Positions 17,060 to 25,721 of a DNA stretch of 64,000 nucleotides are shown here, one piece after another. A program made the position numbers and the translations under genes. The notes beneath the pieces were generated by a model, which saw nothing but the letters and a program-made list of their open reading frames with translations, made no database searches and was not told the origin of the DNA. Positions within the stretch are counted from its first letter, which is position 1, and each line of letters starts with the position of its first letter. The stretch comes from JAVVHH01 sp964613945 (GTDB lineage Bacteria; Pseudomonadota; Alphaproteobacteria; Acetobacterales; Acetobacteraceae), in the NCBI GenBank assembly GCA_964613945.1, contig CAZTJC010000001.1, forward strand, positions 365,540 through 429,539, read 5' to 3'.

Positions 17060-17925
17060 GGCGCGATCAGCCGGTTGAAGGCACGTCCCTGCGGCGCCAT
17101 CTCGTCCGGCCGAACAAAGGCGGGAACCGCCAAGCCAGGGAACCGGGCCAGCGTATCGGGAAACGCCTGCATGGGCGTCGGCGCACCGGAGACGAGATGG
17201 AACGTGCCGCCCGCCGCCGGCTCGAAACGCTCGATCAGCGCGGTGATCCCTCCCACCACGTGATCAACCGGCACCATGTCCAGCGTGGCGGCAGGATCGG
17301 CGGGCATCCGTTTCACCCAACCATCGGCGAGTGCCTTCAACAGATAGTAGAACGTCCCGAACTCGCGCACCGCGCCGGTTGCCCACTCGCCCAGCACGAT
17401 GGACGGCCTCGCGATCACCGTCTGCAGATCGGGTCGCCGCACCACCTGCTCGGCTTGCGCCTTGCTGGCCTCGTAGGCGTTGGTGAACGGCCCCGCCGGC
17501 GTGTCACTTTCCAGCACGATCCCGTCGCGCCCGCCATTCACATAGGCAGTGCTGACGTGCAGCAAGCGCCCGGCCCCGGCAGCGGCCAGCGCGGCCACCG
17601 TCTCGCTGCCCGTCACGTTGACGGCGTGTGCCAATTCCGGCTCGGCCGTGAATTGCGTCAGCGCCGCGCAATGCACGATCAGGTCGAACCCACCGGCCTC
17701 CTCCGCCCACGCGGCGGGGGTCCAGCCCAGCAACGGCGCCGCGATGTCGCCCCCCAGCGTGCGCGCGACCGGCACCAGCTGACCATCGTTGCCCCGCACC
17801 TCCGCCCGCCGTCGCACCAGGGCCGTCACCACTGCACCTGACGCGACCAGCCGCGCCGCGACCTCACCCCCAAGCCAACCACCCGCACCCGTCACGAGCA
17901 CGCGCCTACCGTTTTGCGACATCAT
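16843..17925 (-). CDS. NAD-dependent epimerase/dehydratase-family protein (extended SDR)
   Basis: This 360-residue extended short-chain dehydrogenase has the N-terminal Rossmann loop VLVTGAGGWLGGEVAARL, then IVHCAALTQF, VNVTGSETV, the catalytic YxxxK in NAYEASKAQAEQVV, and RPSIVLGEW. The YxxxK and the domain around PMQAFPDTLARF resemble thioester-reductase-like or hopanoid/sugar epimerases, but the substrate is unknown. ATG 17925 or 17922 is the start; the open frame upstream to 19386 is a shadow of the flavoprotein gene. Its last 72 codons overlap the convergent desaturase gene. It is divergent from the flavoprotein. Confidence 0.8.
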   Translation of the reverse strand: MMSQNGRRVLVTGAGGWLGGEVAARLVASGAVVTALVRRRAEVRGNDGQLVPVARTLGGDIAAPLLGWTPAAWAEEAGGFDLIVHCAALTQFTAEPELAHAVNVTGSETVAALAAAGAGRLLHVSTAYVNGGRDGIVLESDTPAGPFTNAYEASKAQAEQVVRRPDLQTVIARPSIVLGEWATGAVREFGTFYYLLKALADGWVKRMPADPAATLDMVPVDHVVGGITALIERFEPAAGGTFHLVSGAPTPMQAFPDTLARFPGLAVPAFVRPDEMAPQGRAFNRLIAPYAPYFLRNPRFDDREFRRLTGLSCPPTDAGWWERLVAFALEAGFIGAAQASRAGRNGIASDVPTPSSAGSR

Positions 17926-17946
17926 CACGGCGGGCCATAACACGGC

Positions 17947-19365
17947 ATGAGCGCCGGCAGATACGACGACAGGTTTGACGTGATGGTGATCGGCGCCGGT
18001 GCGGCCGGGCTCACCGCCGCCGGTGGCTGTGCGCTGTACGGGCTGCGCACGGCGCTGATCGAGCGCGAGCGCATGGGCGGCGAATGCCTCAACACCGGCT
18101 GTATCCCATCCAAGGCGCTGCTCGCTGCCGCCAACGCCGCCCAGGCGGTGCGTGATGCCGGCCGCTTCGGCATCCGCGTGGCTTCGCCGTCCGTCGATTT
18201 CGCGGCGGTGCGGGCGCATGTCCGGCGGGCGATCGACACGATCGCGCCGCATGATTCCATCGAGACGATGGCGGGCTACGGCGTGGAAGTGATCGCCGGG
18301 TCGGCCCGGTTCCTGTCGCCGCATCGTGTTGCCGTCGGCGACCGAGTGCTCGCCGCGCCGCGCATTGTGCTGGCCACCGGCTCCCGCCCGGCGGTGCCGC
18401 CGATCCCGGGGCTGGGTGATGTCGGGTTCCTGACCAACGAAACGCTCTGGGATCTCGAGGCGCTCCCCGACCATCTCGCGATCCTGGGTGCGGGGGCGGT
18501 GGGGGTGGAGATGGCGCAGGCGTTTCGTCGGCTCGGGTCGGCGGTGACGCTGATCGACGCCGGGCTGCCGCTTGCCCGCGCCGACCGCGACGCTGCGGCC
18601 GTCGTGCTGGCTGCGCTGCAGCGCGACGGCGTGACTATCCGGTCGCAGACGACGATCACGCGTATCGATCCCGGGCCGGTGCTGCAGTGCGGTAGCGGCG
18701 AGCCGGTCGTGGCCAGTCACATCCTGGTCGCCACTGGACGCGAGGCTGTGACGGAACTCGGCCTCGATCAGGCAGGCCTCTCGGCCGGGTCGGACGGCTT
18801 CGTCGTCGACGCGCGCTGTCGCACGACGGTTCGACATATCTACGCCATCGGCGACTGCCGAGCCGGGCCGCGGCTGACCCACGTCGCCGGCCACGAGGGC
18901 ACCGTGGTCGTGCAGAACATCGCTCTCGGCCTGCCCGCCAAGGCCGAGCGCCGCCACGTGCCGCAGGCGATCTACACCGACCCCGAACTCGCCCAACTCG
19001 GCCCGACCGAGGCAGAGGCGCGCGCCGGGGGCGGCCGGGTTGAAGTGAACGTCGCGCCGTTTGCCGATGACGATCGGTCGGTGGCCGAAGGCACGCCGGC
19101 CGGCTTCATCAAGCTGGTGCGCGTGAACGGCCGGACCGCTGGCGTCACGGTCGTCGGCACGGGAGCTGGCGAGTTGCTGCTGCCCTGGGCGCAGGTGCTG
19201 GCCGGCCGCACGTCGCGCTTCGCCCTGTCCGGCACGATCGTCGCTTACCCAACCCGGTCGGAACGCTCGAAACAGGCCGCATTCGCCAGCCTGCGCCCAA
19301 AACTGTTCAGCCCCGCCCTGAAACGCTGGGCGCGTCTGTTGGCACGTGCCCGCCGCATCCCCTAA
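17947..19365 (+). CDS. FAD-dependent pyridine nucleotide-disulfide oxidoreductase (MerA/Lpd-like)
   Basis: This 472-residue class I disulfide reductase has an FAD loop (VMVIGAGAAGLTAAGG), the redox-active pair GGECLNTGCIPSK (Cys47, Cys52), a second nucleotide loop (LAILGAGAVGVEMAQAF) and IYAIGDC. The C-terminal dimer motif is reduced to VAYPTRSERSK, without the His-Pro-Thr of true lipoamide dehydrogenases. It lacks the N-terminal metal-binding domain and C-terminal Cys pair of mercuric reductase, so a mercury role is unsupported. Its stop overlaps the next ATG as TAATG, coupling it to the radical SAM gene. Confidence 0.85.
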   Translation: MSAGRYDDRFDVMVIGAGAAGLTAAGGCALYGLRTALIERERMGGECLNTGCIPSKALLAAANAAQAVRDAGRFGIRVASPSVDFAAVRAHVRRAIDTIAPHDSIETMAGYGVEVIAGSARFLSPHRVAVGDRVLAAPRIVLATGSRPAVPPIPGLGDVGFLTNETLWDLEALPDHLAILGAGAVGVEMAQAFRRLGSAVTLIDAGLPLARADRDAAAVVLAALQRDGVTIRSQTTITRIDPGPVLQCGSGEPVVASHILVATGREAVTELGLDQAGLSAGSDGFVVDARCRTTVRHIYAIGDCRAGPRLTHVAGHEGTVVVQNIALGLPAKAERRHVPQAIYTDPELAQLGPTEAEARAGGGRVEVNVAPFADDDRSVAEGTPAGFIKLVRVNGRTAGVTVVGTGAGELLLPWAQVLAGRTSRFALSGTIVAYPTRSERSKQAAFASLRPKLFSPALKRWARLLARARRIP

Positions 19366-20324
19366 TGCAGCCCATGCTCGCGCCATCGCCTTTCCGGTCC
19401 GCTGGCCCGATCCTCGCGGCCGCCAAGTTCCGCGACCCGGCCCGCACCGCTGGCGGCGATGTTCGCGCCACCGTCGGCCTGACCGCGCTGCGCACGCTGT
19501 GGTTCAATACCGGCACGCTGTGCAACATCGCCTGCGCCACCTGTTATATAGAGAGCTCGCCGACTAACGACGCATTAATCTACCTGCGCGCCACGGAGAT
19601 GATCGCCTACCTCGACGAAATCGCCCAACTCGGCCTCGATACCACCGAAATCGGCCTGACCGGCGGCGAGCCGTTCATGAACCGCGAGATCATTCCCATG
19701 CTGGAGGCCGCCCTGGGGCGCGGTTTCCACGTTCTCGTGCTGACCAACGCGATGCGCCCGATGCGCCGGTTCGAGCCCGACCTGCTGCGACTGATCGACA
19801 GCTTCGGCGACCGCCTCACCTTTCGTGTCAGCCTCGACCATCATCGCCCGGAGATCCACGAGGCCGAGCGCGGCGCTGGTACCTGGACGATCGCCATGGA
19901 CGGGCTCCGCTGGCTATCGAAGGCAGGCGCCCGGATCGCCATTGCCGCCCGCCTGCTGCCGGGAGAGAGCCCGGCCGCGGCACGCTTGGGGTTCGCCGCC
20001 CTCGGCCTACCAATCGACGTTAGTGATCCGGAGCGCCTGGTGCTGTTCCCGGAGATGGATGCCGGCGCCGATACGCCGGAGATCACCGAGGCCTGCTGGT
20101 CGATCCTGCACAAATCGCCGGACTCCGTGATGTGCGCCAGCAGCCGCATGGTAGTCCACCGCCGCGGCGAGCCCGGCCCACGCGTCGCTGCCTGCACGCT
20201 GTTGCCGTACGATCCCGGCTTCGACCTTGGTGACACGCTGGCCGAGGCGGCGCGGCCGGTAGCGTTGAACCATCCACATTGCGCCCGCTTCTGCGTGCTC
20301 GGTGGGGCCAGCTGTAGCGCCTGA
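19365..20324 (+). CDS. Radical SAM protein with Cys-rich C-terminus
   Basis: This 319-residue radical SAM enzyme has the cluster motif CNIACATC (Cys53, Cys57, Cys60), the LTGGEPFMNREI SAM loop and VSLDHHRPEIHEAERG. The C-terminal region holds five more cysteines (MCASS, AACTLL, HPHCARFC, ASCSA), which could ligate an auxiliary iron-sulfur cluster. It is translationally coupled to the upstream disulfide reductase and lies near the two rSAM-associated transferases. Substrate is unknown; I see no precursor peptide gene nearby. Confidence 0.83.
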   Translation: MQPMLAPSPFRSAGPILAAAKFRDPARTAGGDVRATVGLTALRTLWFNTGTLCNIACATCYIESSPTNDALIYLRATEMIAYLDEIAQLGLDTTEIGLTGGEPFMNREIIPMLEAALGRGFHVLVLTNAMRPMRRFEPDLLRLIDSFGDRLTFRVSLDHHRPEIHEAERGAGTWTIAMDGLRWLSKAGARIAIAARLLPGESPAAARLGFAALGLPIDVSDPERLVLFPEMDAGADTPEITEACWSILHKSPDSVMCASSRMVVHRRGEPGPRVAACTLLPYDPGFDLGDTLAEAARPVALNHPHCARFCVLGGASCSA

Positions 20325-20377
20325 CCGGCTTTCCTTGTACGAGAGGCGGCAACGACGCTCGAACAACGGGATTGCAC

Positions 20378-21148
20378 ATGGCTGAGATGATACTCGTCGA
20401 GACCCACGGCCGCGTGGGCGTGATCCGGCTCAATCGGCCGCAAGCGCTCAATGCGCTATGCGATCAGCTCATGGGCGAACTCGGCGACCAACTCCTGGCG
20501 TTCGACGCCGACCCGGCGATCGGCGCGATCGTGCTGACCGGTTCGGAAAAGGCGTTCGCGGCCGGGGCCGACATCAAGGAGATGCGCGAGCGCAACTATC
20601 CGGACGTGTTCCTCGATGATTTCATCGGCGCGCACTGGGAAACGGTGTTGCGGGTCAAGAAGCCGGTGATCGCGGCGGTGGCCGGCTTCGCGCTCGGCGG
20701 CGGCTGCGAGCTGGCGATGATGTGCGACTTCATCATCGCGGCCGACACGGCACGGTTTGGGCAGCCCGAGATCAACCTCGGCGTGATCCCCGGCGCCGGC
20801 GGCACGCAGCGGATGAGCCGGGCGATCGGCAAGTCCAAGACCATGGATCTGTGCCTGACCGGGCGCATGATGGATGCTGCGGAAGCCGAGCGGAGCAGCC
20901 TGGTCAGCCAGGTCGTCCCGGCGGCCGAGTTGGTGGACACGGCGCTAAAAGTCGCCACCAAGATTGCCTCGCAGTCGCCAGTCGCAGCGGCAATGGCTAA
21001 GCGCGCCGTCAACGTGGCGTTCGAGACGACGCTGGCCGAGGGCGTCCGGGCCGAGCGCGCCTTGTTCCTGTCGCTGTTCGGAACCCCCCACCAGCGCGAG
21101 GGAATGGCAGCGTTCGCCGAGAAGCGTAAACCCAACTTCTCGCTCTGA
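20378..21148 (+). CDS. Enoyl-CoA hydratase (crotonase family)
   Basis: This 256-residue crotonase-fold enzyme hydrates trans-2-enoyl-CoA in beta-oxidation. It shows GADIKEM, the oxyanion/active-site segment AVAGFALGGGCELAMMCDFIIA, and the two catalytic Glu regions FGQPEINLGVIPGAGGTQRM. ATG 20378 is preferred over TTG 20372. It stands alone between the radical SAM gene and rpsT. Its product could act on crotonyl-CoA from the glutaryl-CoA dehydrogenase at the window start, but no link is shown. Confidence 0.92.
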   Translation: MAEMILVETHGRVGVIRLNRPQALNALCDQLMGELGDQLLAFDADPAIGAIVLTGSEKAFAAGADIKEMRERNYPDVFLDDFIGAHWETVLRVKKPVIAAVAGFALGGGCELAMMCDFIIAADTARFGQPEINLGVIPGAGGTQRMSRAIGKSKTMDLCLTGRMMDAAEAERSSLVSQVVPAAELVDTALKVATKIASQSPVAAAMAKRAVNVAFETTLAEGVRAERALFLSLFGTPHQREGMAAFAEKRKPNFSL

Positions 21149-21158
21149 CAGGAGCCCG

Positions 21159-21175
21159 GCCAAACCGGGTTTGGC
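21159..21175. repeat. Perfect 7-bp inverted repeat upstream of the rpsT promoter
   Basis: GCCAAAC-cgg-GTTTGGC sits 11 bp after the enoyl-CoA hydratase stop and directly abuts the rpsT -35 box. It could be a weak terminator for the upstream gene (no T-run follows) or an operator. Only the symmetry is seen directly. Confidence 0.5.
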
Positions 21176-21204
21176 TTGACACGTTTCCGCCTCATCCATA
21201 GAAC
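21176..21204 (+). promoter_or_regulatory. Candidate sigma70 promoter of rpsT
   Basis: A perfect -35 TTGACA (21176-21181) and a -10 TAGAAC (21199-21204) are separated by 17 bp and lie about 60 bp ahead of the rpsT start. The consensus -35 and ideal spacing fit a strongly expressed ribosomal protein gene. Confidence 0.6.
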
Positions 21205-21262
21205 GGCCCGCTCCAAGGGGCCTCGCCCCTGTCGCATCTTCGTTACAAACTGTCGAGAACTC

Positions 21263-21532
21263 ATGGCGAACACCGCATCGGCGCGCAAGCGCATCCGTCA
21301 GACGGCCAAGCGCACGGCGCGCAACACCGCTCGCAAGTCCCGTCTGCGTACCTTCATCAAGAAGGTCGAGACCGCCTGCGCCAGCGGCGACCATGAGGTT
21401 GCTCGCGCGGCGTTGCGCGAGGCGCAGCCGGAGATGCATCGCGCCGTAACCAAGGGCATCGCGCATCGCAACACGATCTCGCGCAAGCTCTCCCGCCTGT
21501 CGGCGCGGATTAAGGCGCTCGCACCCGCCTAA
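21263..21532 (+). CDS. rpsT: 30S ribosomal protein S20
   Basis: This 89-residue basic protein binds 16S rRNA in the small subunit. It starts MANTASARKRIRQTAKRTARN and keeps the S20 pattern of helical Arg/Lys segments with HRNTISRKLSRLSARIKAL at the end. ATG 21263 fits the family; the longer frame upstream is promoter and leader. It lies just upstream of dnaA, a common alphaproteobacterial arrangement, and is followed by a strong terminator. Confidence 0.96.
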   Translation: MANTASARKRIRQTAKRTARNTARKSRLRTFIKKVETACASGDHEVARAALREAQPEMHRAVTKGIAHRNTISRKLSRLSARIKALAPA

Positions 21533-21754
21533 ATCACTTGCGGCCGATGATGTGGCCGTATAGCGTTAGTTAACCGCACTACATTGAAAAGCACGGAAGT
21601 AATACTTCTGTGCTTTTCTTTGTTTTTACTGACTGAGTCACGGCAACAGATTTTCGTTGCCATCGGTCGGCATCTGGACTTAGTTTGAACCATCGCGTTA
21701 CTGCAAAGCTCGTCTTGAGCGGCAGAACGCTGGTTGCATGGAAGTAAAACTCGC
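21533..21754. other. rpsT-dnaA intergenic region; no clear DnaA-box cluster
   Basis: This 222-bp region is less GC-rich than its surroundings and must hold the dnaA promoter. Besides the terminator it contains a near-palindrome TGACTGAGTCA at 21629-21639. I searched by eye for TTATCCACA-like boxes on both strands and found no convincing one, so it is not called an origin, although the dnaA neighbourhood makes a nearby origin possible. Confidence 0.4.
21586..21627 (+). terminator. Rho-independent terminator after rpsT
   Basis: A 15-bp stem (21586-21600 with 21604-21618, one G-T pair) with a 3-nt loop AAT is followed by TTTGTTTTT. A-rich sequence on the 5' side lets it work in both directions, although no gene faces it. 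It isolates rpsT from dnaA. Confidence 0.85.
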
Positions 21755-23230
21755 GTGGCGCAAGAACACCAGCAAGCTGAGGGCGTCGTGCGACCTGCGG
21801 TCGAAAGTCAAGCAGGTTTAGGACAACAACTTGCAACAGAATGGACCCGTATCCGTACTCGCCTGCAGCGGGAAGTCGGTGACGTAGAGTTCCGCAGCTG
21901 GCTCCGCAACATGTCGCTGGCCGGGATTGATGGCGACGAGGTCACGATTCATCTTCCATCCGGTTTCATGCGTGACTACGTACGTAATAATTACGCAAAC
22001 CGCTTGAACGAGCTGTGGCAGGAGGAGGATTGCGGCATCCGCCGGGTGGATATCCGTGTCGGATCGATCGTCACCATGCCGTCCATCGAGCCGGCGCCCG
22101 CGGTGGTGGTCCGTCCCGCCGAACCCAAGGCAGAGCCGCGGATCGAGACCCGGCCCGAGGTTCGGACCGACGCTGGCGATGAACCGCTCTATGGCCGCGA
22201 AGGCGCCTCGCCGCTCGACCAACGCTTTTCGTTCGAGCAGTTCGTGGTCGGCAAACCGAACGAATTCGCTTACGCCTGCGCCCGCCGGGTCGCCGAACGG
22301 CCCTCGAGCCCCGGCTTCAATCCGTTGTTCCTGTATGGCGGCGTCGGCCTCGGCAAGACGCATCTGATGCATGCCATCGGCCTGGAGCTCGTGCGCCGCG
22401 AGGGCAGCGGCATCTCGGTCAAGTACATGTCGGCCGAGAAGTTCATGTATCGCTTCATTGCCGCCATCCGCAGCCAGTCGACCATGGAGTTCAAGGGCGA
22501 GTTGCGCGGCGTCGACGTGCTGATGATCGACGACCTGCAATTCCTGATCGGCAAGGACAACACGCAGGAAGAGTTCTTCCATACGTTCAACGCCCTGGTC
22601 GACGCCGGCAAGCAGATCATCGTGTCGGCGGACAAGAGCCCCTCCGACCTGTCCGGCATCGAGGATCGCCTGCGCACGCGGCTCGGCTGCGGCATGGTCG
22701 CCGACCTGCACGCGACGACTTATGAGCTGCGACTCTCCATCCTGGAGTCCAAGGCGGCGACGGCGTCGGCGCCGGTGCCGTCCAAGGTGTTGGAATTCCT
22801 GGCGCACAAGATCACCGGCAACGTCCGCGAGTTGGAAGGCAGCCTGAACCGACTGTTCGCCCATGCCGACCTGGTCGGGCGTCCGATCACGCTCGAGAGT
22901 TCGCAGGAAGTGCTGCAGGACGTGCTGAAGGCGCATGATCGCCGTGTCACGATCGAGGAGATCCAGCGCAAGGTCGCCGAGCATTGGAGCATCCGCCTCA
23001 CAGACATGACCTCGGCCCGGCGCGCCCGCGCCGTGGCCCGCCCGCGGCAGGTGGCGATGTACCTGGCCAAGCAGCTCACCAGCCGCTCGCTGCCGGAGAT
23101 CGGCCGTAAGTTCGGCAACCGCGACCATACAACGGTGATGCACGCCGTCTCCCGCGTGACCGAGCTGATGGAGGGAGATACCGAGTTCCAGGAACGGGTC
23201 GAATTGCTGCGGCGGATGCTCGAAAACTAG
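21755..23230 (+). CDS. dnaA: Chromosomal replication initiator DnaA
   Basis: This 491-residue initiator binds origin boxes and opens DNA. Domain I (WTRIRTRLQREVGDVEFRSWL) is followed by a short Pro/Glu-rich linker. The AAA+ core has Walker A GGVGLGKT (about 195-202) and Walker B VLMIDDLQF (about 256-264). Domain IV carries the DNA-binding signature FGNRDHTTVMHAVSRV. GTG 21755 has GGAAG about 10 nt upstream; TTG 21734 would be the longer choice. dnaN follows after 118 bp. Confidence 0.95.
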   Translation: MAQEHQQAEGVVRPAVESQAGLGQQLATEWTRIRTRLQREVGDVEFRSWLRNMSLAGIDGDEVTIHLPSGFMRDYVRNNYANRLNELWQEEDCGIRRVDIRVGSIVTMPSIEPAPAVVVRPAEPKAEPRIETRPEVRTDAGDEPLYGREGASPLDQRFSFEQFVVGKPNEFAYACARRVAERPSSPGFNPLFLYGGVGLGKTHLMHAIGLELVRREGSGISVKYMSAEKFMYRFIAAIRSQSTMEFKGELRGVDVLMIDDLQFLIGKDNTQEEFFHTFNALVDAGKQIIVSADKSPSDLSGIEDRLRTRLGCGMVADLHATTYELRLSILESKAATASAPVPSKVLEFLAHKITGNVRELEGSLNRLFAHADLVGRPITLESSQEVLQDVLKAHDRRVTIEEIQRKVAEHWSIRLTDMTSARRARAVARPRQVAMYLAKQLTSRSLPEIGRKFGNRDHTTVMHAVSRVTELMEGDTEFQERVELLRRMLEN

Positions 23231-23348
23231 ACAAGCCGTCACGCGAGACATCATCGTGACCATGCGCAGTTGCCCTAGCCGGCGCTTCCGCTAGAGTGTT
23301 CAGCCCTAGGTGCTGCCGATTCGCGGCGAGAAGTAGGATTTTCGAGCC

Positions 23349-24473
23349 ATGAAGTTCAAGGCGGACCGCGCCACGCTGATGAAGGCGTTGGCCCACATCC
23401 AGAGCGTTGCCGAGAAGCGCAACACGATCCCCATCCTCGCCAATGCGAAGATCGAGGCGATCGACGGCAAGCTGATGTTCACGGCGACCGACATGGAAAT
23501 CGCCGTCGTGGAGGACATCGCCGCCAGCGTGTCGCGTCCGGGTTCGATTACCGCGCCGGCCGCCACGCTGTACGAGATCGTCCGCAAGCTGCCCGACAGC
23601 GCCGAGCTGGAGTTCGAGGCGACCGGCGAGGCGGGCCAGCTGAAGCTGCGCGCCGGCCGGTATTCGACCAGCCTGGTGACACTGCCGGTGGACGATTTCC
23701 CTAGCATGACGGCGGGGCAACTGCCCTACCGCTTCCGCATTTCCAGCCTCGCCCTCCGCGGCCTGATCGACCGCACGCGGTTCGCCATCAGCACGGAGGA
23801 GACGCGCTACTACCTCAACGGCATCTATCTTCATTGCGCCGAGGGCGCCGTGGGCCGCGTGCTCCGCGCCGTCGCCACGGACGGCCACCGCCTCGCCCGC
23901 GTCGAGGAGCCGGCGCCGGAGGGGGCTGACGGCATGCCCGGCGTCATTATTCCGCGCAAGACGATCGCCGAGTTGCGCAAGCTGCTCGACGAGGATGGTG
24001 GCGAGATCGAGATCGGCTTGTCCGATACCCGCATCCAGTTCAAGTCGGGCTCCGTGACGCTGACCAGCAAGCTGATCGACGGCACGTTCCCGGAATACGA
24101 GCGGGTGATCCCGCGCGACAACGACAAGGTCATGCGCGTCGGCAAGAAGGATTTCGCCGATGCCGTCGCCCGCGTGGCCGCCATCAGCAGCGAGCGCTCA
24201 CGCCCGGTGAAGATGTCGCTGGCGACCGATCTGCTGACCCTCTCCGCCGCCAGCCCAGAGCAGGGCACCGCGTCCGAGGAGCTAGACGCGGACCGGGTGA
24301 AATACTCATCCGATCCGCTCGAGATCGGGTTCCAGGCGCGCTACCTCAACGACATCACCGACCAGATCGAAACGTCCGTCGAGTTCCATTTCAGCGATGG
24401 TGCTGCCCCGACCATCGTGCGCGACGCGGATAACAGCAACGCACTGTACGTGCTGATGCCGATGCGGGTGTGA
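23349..24473 (+). CDS. dnaN: DNA polymerase III beta subunit (sliding clamp)
   Basis: This 374-residue clamp forms a ring dimer tethering polymerase to DNA. N-terminal MKFKADRATLMKALAHIQSVAEKRNTIPIL-type sequence, DDFPSM, RFAISTEETRYYLNGI and the C-terminal YVLMPMRV are characteristic. It is preceded by a 118-bp gap with no terminator that I can see, so it may be cotranscribed with dnaA. recF follows 50 bp downstream. Confidence 0.96.
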   Translation: MKFKADRATLMKALAHIQSVAEKRNTIPILANAKIEAIDGKLMFTATDMEIAVVEDIAASVSRPGSITAPAATLYEIVRKLPDSAELEFEATGEAGQLKLRAGRYSTSLVTLPVDDFPSMTAGQLPYRFRISSLALRGLIDRTRFAISTEETRYYLNGIYLHCAEGAVGRVLRAVATDGHRLARVEEPAPEGADGMPGVIIPRKTIAELRKLLDEDGGEIEIGLSDTRIQFKSGSVTLTSKLIDGTFPEYERVIPRDNDKVMRVGKKDFADAVARVAAISSERSRPVKMSLATDLLTLSAASPEQGTASEELDADRVKYSSDPLEIGFQARYLNDITDQIETSVEFHFSDGAAPTIVRDADNSNALYVLMPMRV

Positions 24474-24523
24474 TGTCGCACCCGACCGCCGTTTGATCAC
24501 GCCCCCGTTTACGCTCCGGTGAC

Positions 24524-25663
24524 GTGCTCCGCCTCACCCGCCTGACGCTGACCGAATACCGCAACTACCCGTCGCTCACTTGGCGACCCGACGCGCGGAT
24601 CAGCGTCATCACCGGGCCCAACGGGTCCGGCAAGACCAACCTTCTCGAAGCCATCTCCCTGCTCGTGCCCGGGCGCGGCCTCCGCAACGCCCGGGTGGCC
24701 GAATTCGGCCGTAACGGGGCCGCCTGGGGCGTCGTCGGTCGGCTGACGCGCGACGGGTTCGAGAACGAGGTCGCTACCGGAACGCCGCCCGACGGGCCGC
24801 CTGACCGCCGCATCTTCCGCCTCGATGGCGCCAGCGTCCGCAACCAGGCCGACATCGCCGCCATCTCCAGCGCCGTGTGGCTGACGCCGCAGATGGATCG
24901 CCTGTTCGGTGAAGCCGCTTCCGGGCGTCGCCGGTTCCTCGATCGCCTGGTCTGGGCGCTCGAGCCCGGCCATGCCCGCGAGGTCGCCGCTTACGACACC
25001 GCCATGTCCAGCCGCGGCCGCCTGCTCGCCGTCGGCGGTGCCGACCCGGGCTGGCTCGCCGGGCTGGAGGACAGCATGGCCCGGCACGCCATCGCCGTGA
25101 CGGCGGCGCGCGCCAGCCTAGTCGCCCGGCTTAACGCGATCATGGCGTCAGGCGTCGGCGGACGCTTTCCGCCGGCCCGGATCGGCCTGGAAGACCCCAT
25201 CGCCGACCGCCTCGGCACCGACCCGGCGCTCGCGGTCGAGGACTGGCTGCGGGACCAGTTGGCCGCCTCCCGCCAAGCCGATGCCGGCAACTCGGCCCGC
25301 TTCGGCGCCCACCGAGCCGACATGACGATGGTCGACGCGGAGTCCGGGCTGACGGCGGCGCTGGCGAGCACCGGCCAGCAGAAAGCGCTGCTGATCGGGG
25401 TGCTGCTGGGGCACGCCGCCCTCATTACCCGGGCCCGTGGGGCCGCGCCGTTCCTGCTGCTCGACGAACCCGCCGTTCACCTGGACGCGGATCGCCGCTC
25501 GGCGCTGTGGGACGCGCTGGCAAGTGGGCCCGCCCAAGTGGTTCTAACCGGCACGGATGATAGCGCTTTCAACGAGTTAGAGGGCATCGCCGACTTCTCC
25601 CTGACCGGCGGCGGGGTGTTACGCCCCAACCCGGCGCGCGGGCCCGGTAGACCTGTCCTTTGA
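24524..25663 (+). CDS. recF: DNA replication and repair protein RecF
   Basis: This 379-residue ABC-type ATPase helps load RecA at gaps. It has RLTLTEYRNY at the N-terminus, Walker A GPNGSGKTN (31-39), the signature-like STGQQKALLIGVLLGHA and Walker B PFLLLDEPAVHLD. The GTG at 24524 (VLRLTRLTLTEYRNY) is the family start. It completes the dnaA-dnaN-recF-gyrB order. Confidence 0.94.
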   Translation: MLRLTRLTLTEYRNYPSLTWRPDARISVITGPNGSGKTNLLEAISLLVPGRGLRNARVAEFGRNGAAWGVVGRLTRDGFENEVATGTPPDGPPDRRIFRLDGASVRNQADIAAISSAVWLTPQMDRLFGEAASGRRRFLDRLVWALEPGHAREVAAYDTAMSSRGRLLAVGGADPGWLAGLEDSMARHAIAVTAARASLVARLNAIMASGVGGRFPPARIGLEDPIADRLGTDPALAVEDWLRDQLAASRQADAGNSARFGAHRADMTMVDAESGLTAALASTGQQKALLIGVLLGHAALITRARGAAPFLLLDEPAVHLDADRRSALWDALASGPAQVVLTGTDDSAFNELEGIADFSLTGGGVLRPNPARGPGRPVL

Positions 25664-25721
25664 TGGCCATTGCGCCTATATAAAACAGCTCAATCGTTAC
25701 ATTGCGAGGTAGTCTCCCGGC

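Noticed and set aside
17947..19365. Mercuric reductase
   Set aside because: Lacks the N-terminal metal-binding domain and C-terminal Cys pair, and no mer genes are near.
21533..21754. Chromosome replication origin with DnaA boxes
   Set aside because: The dnaA neighbourhood is suggestive, but no TTATCCACA-like cluster was seen here or in 28,259-28,497.
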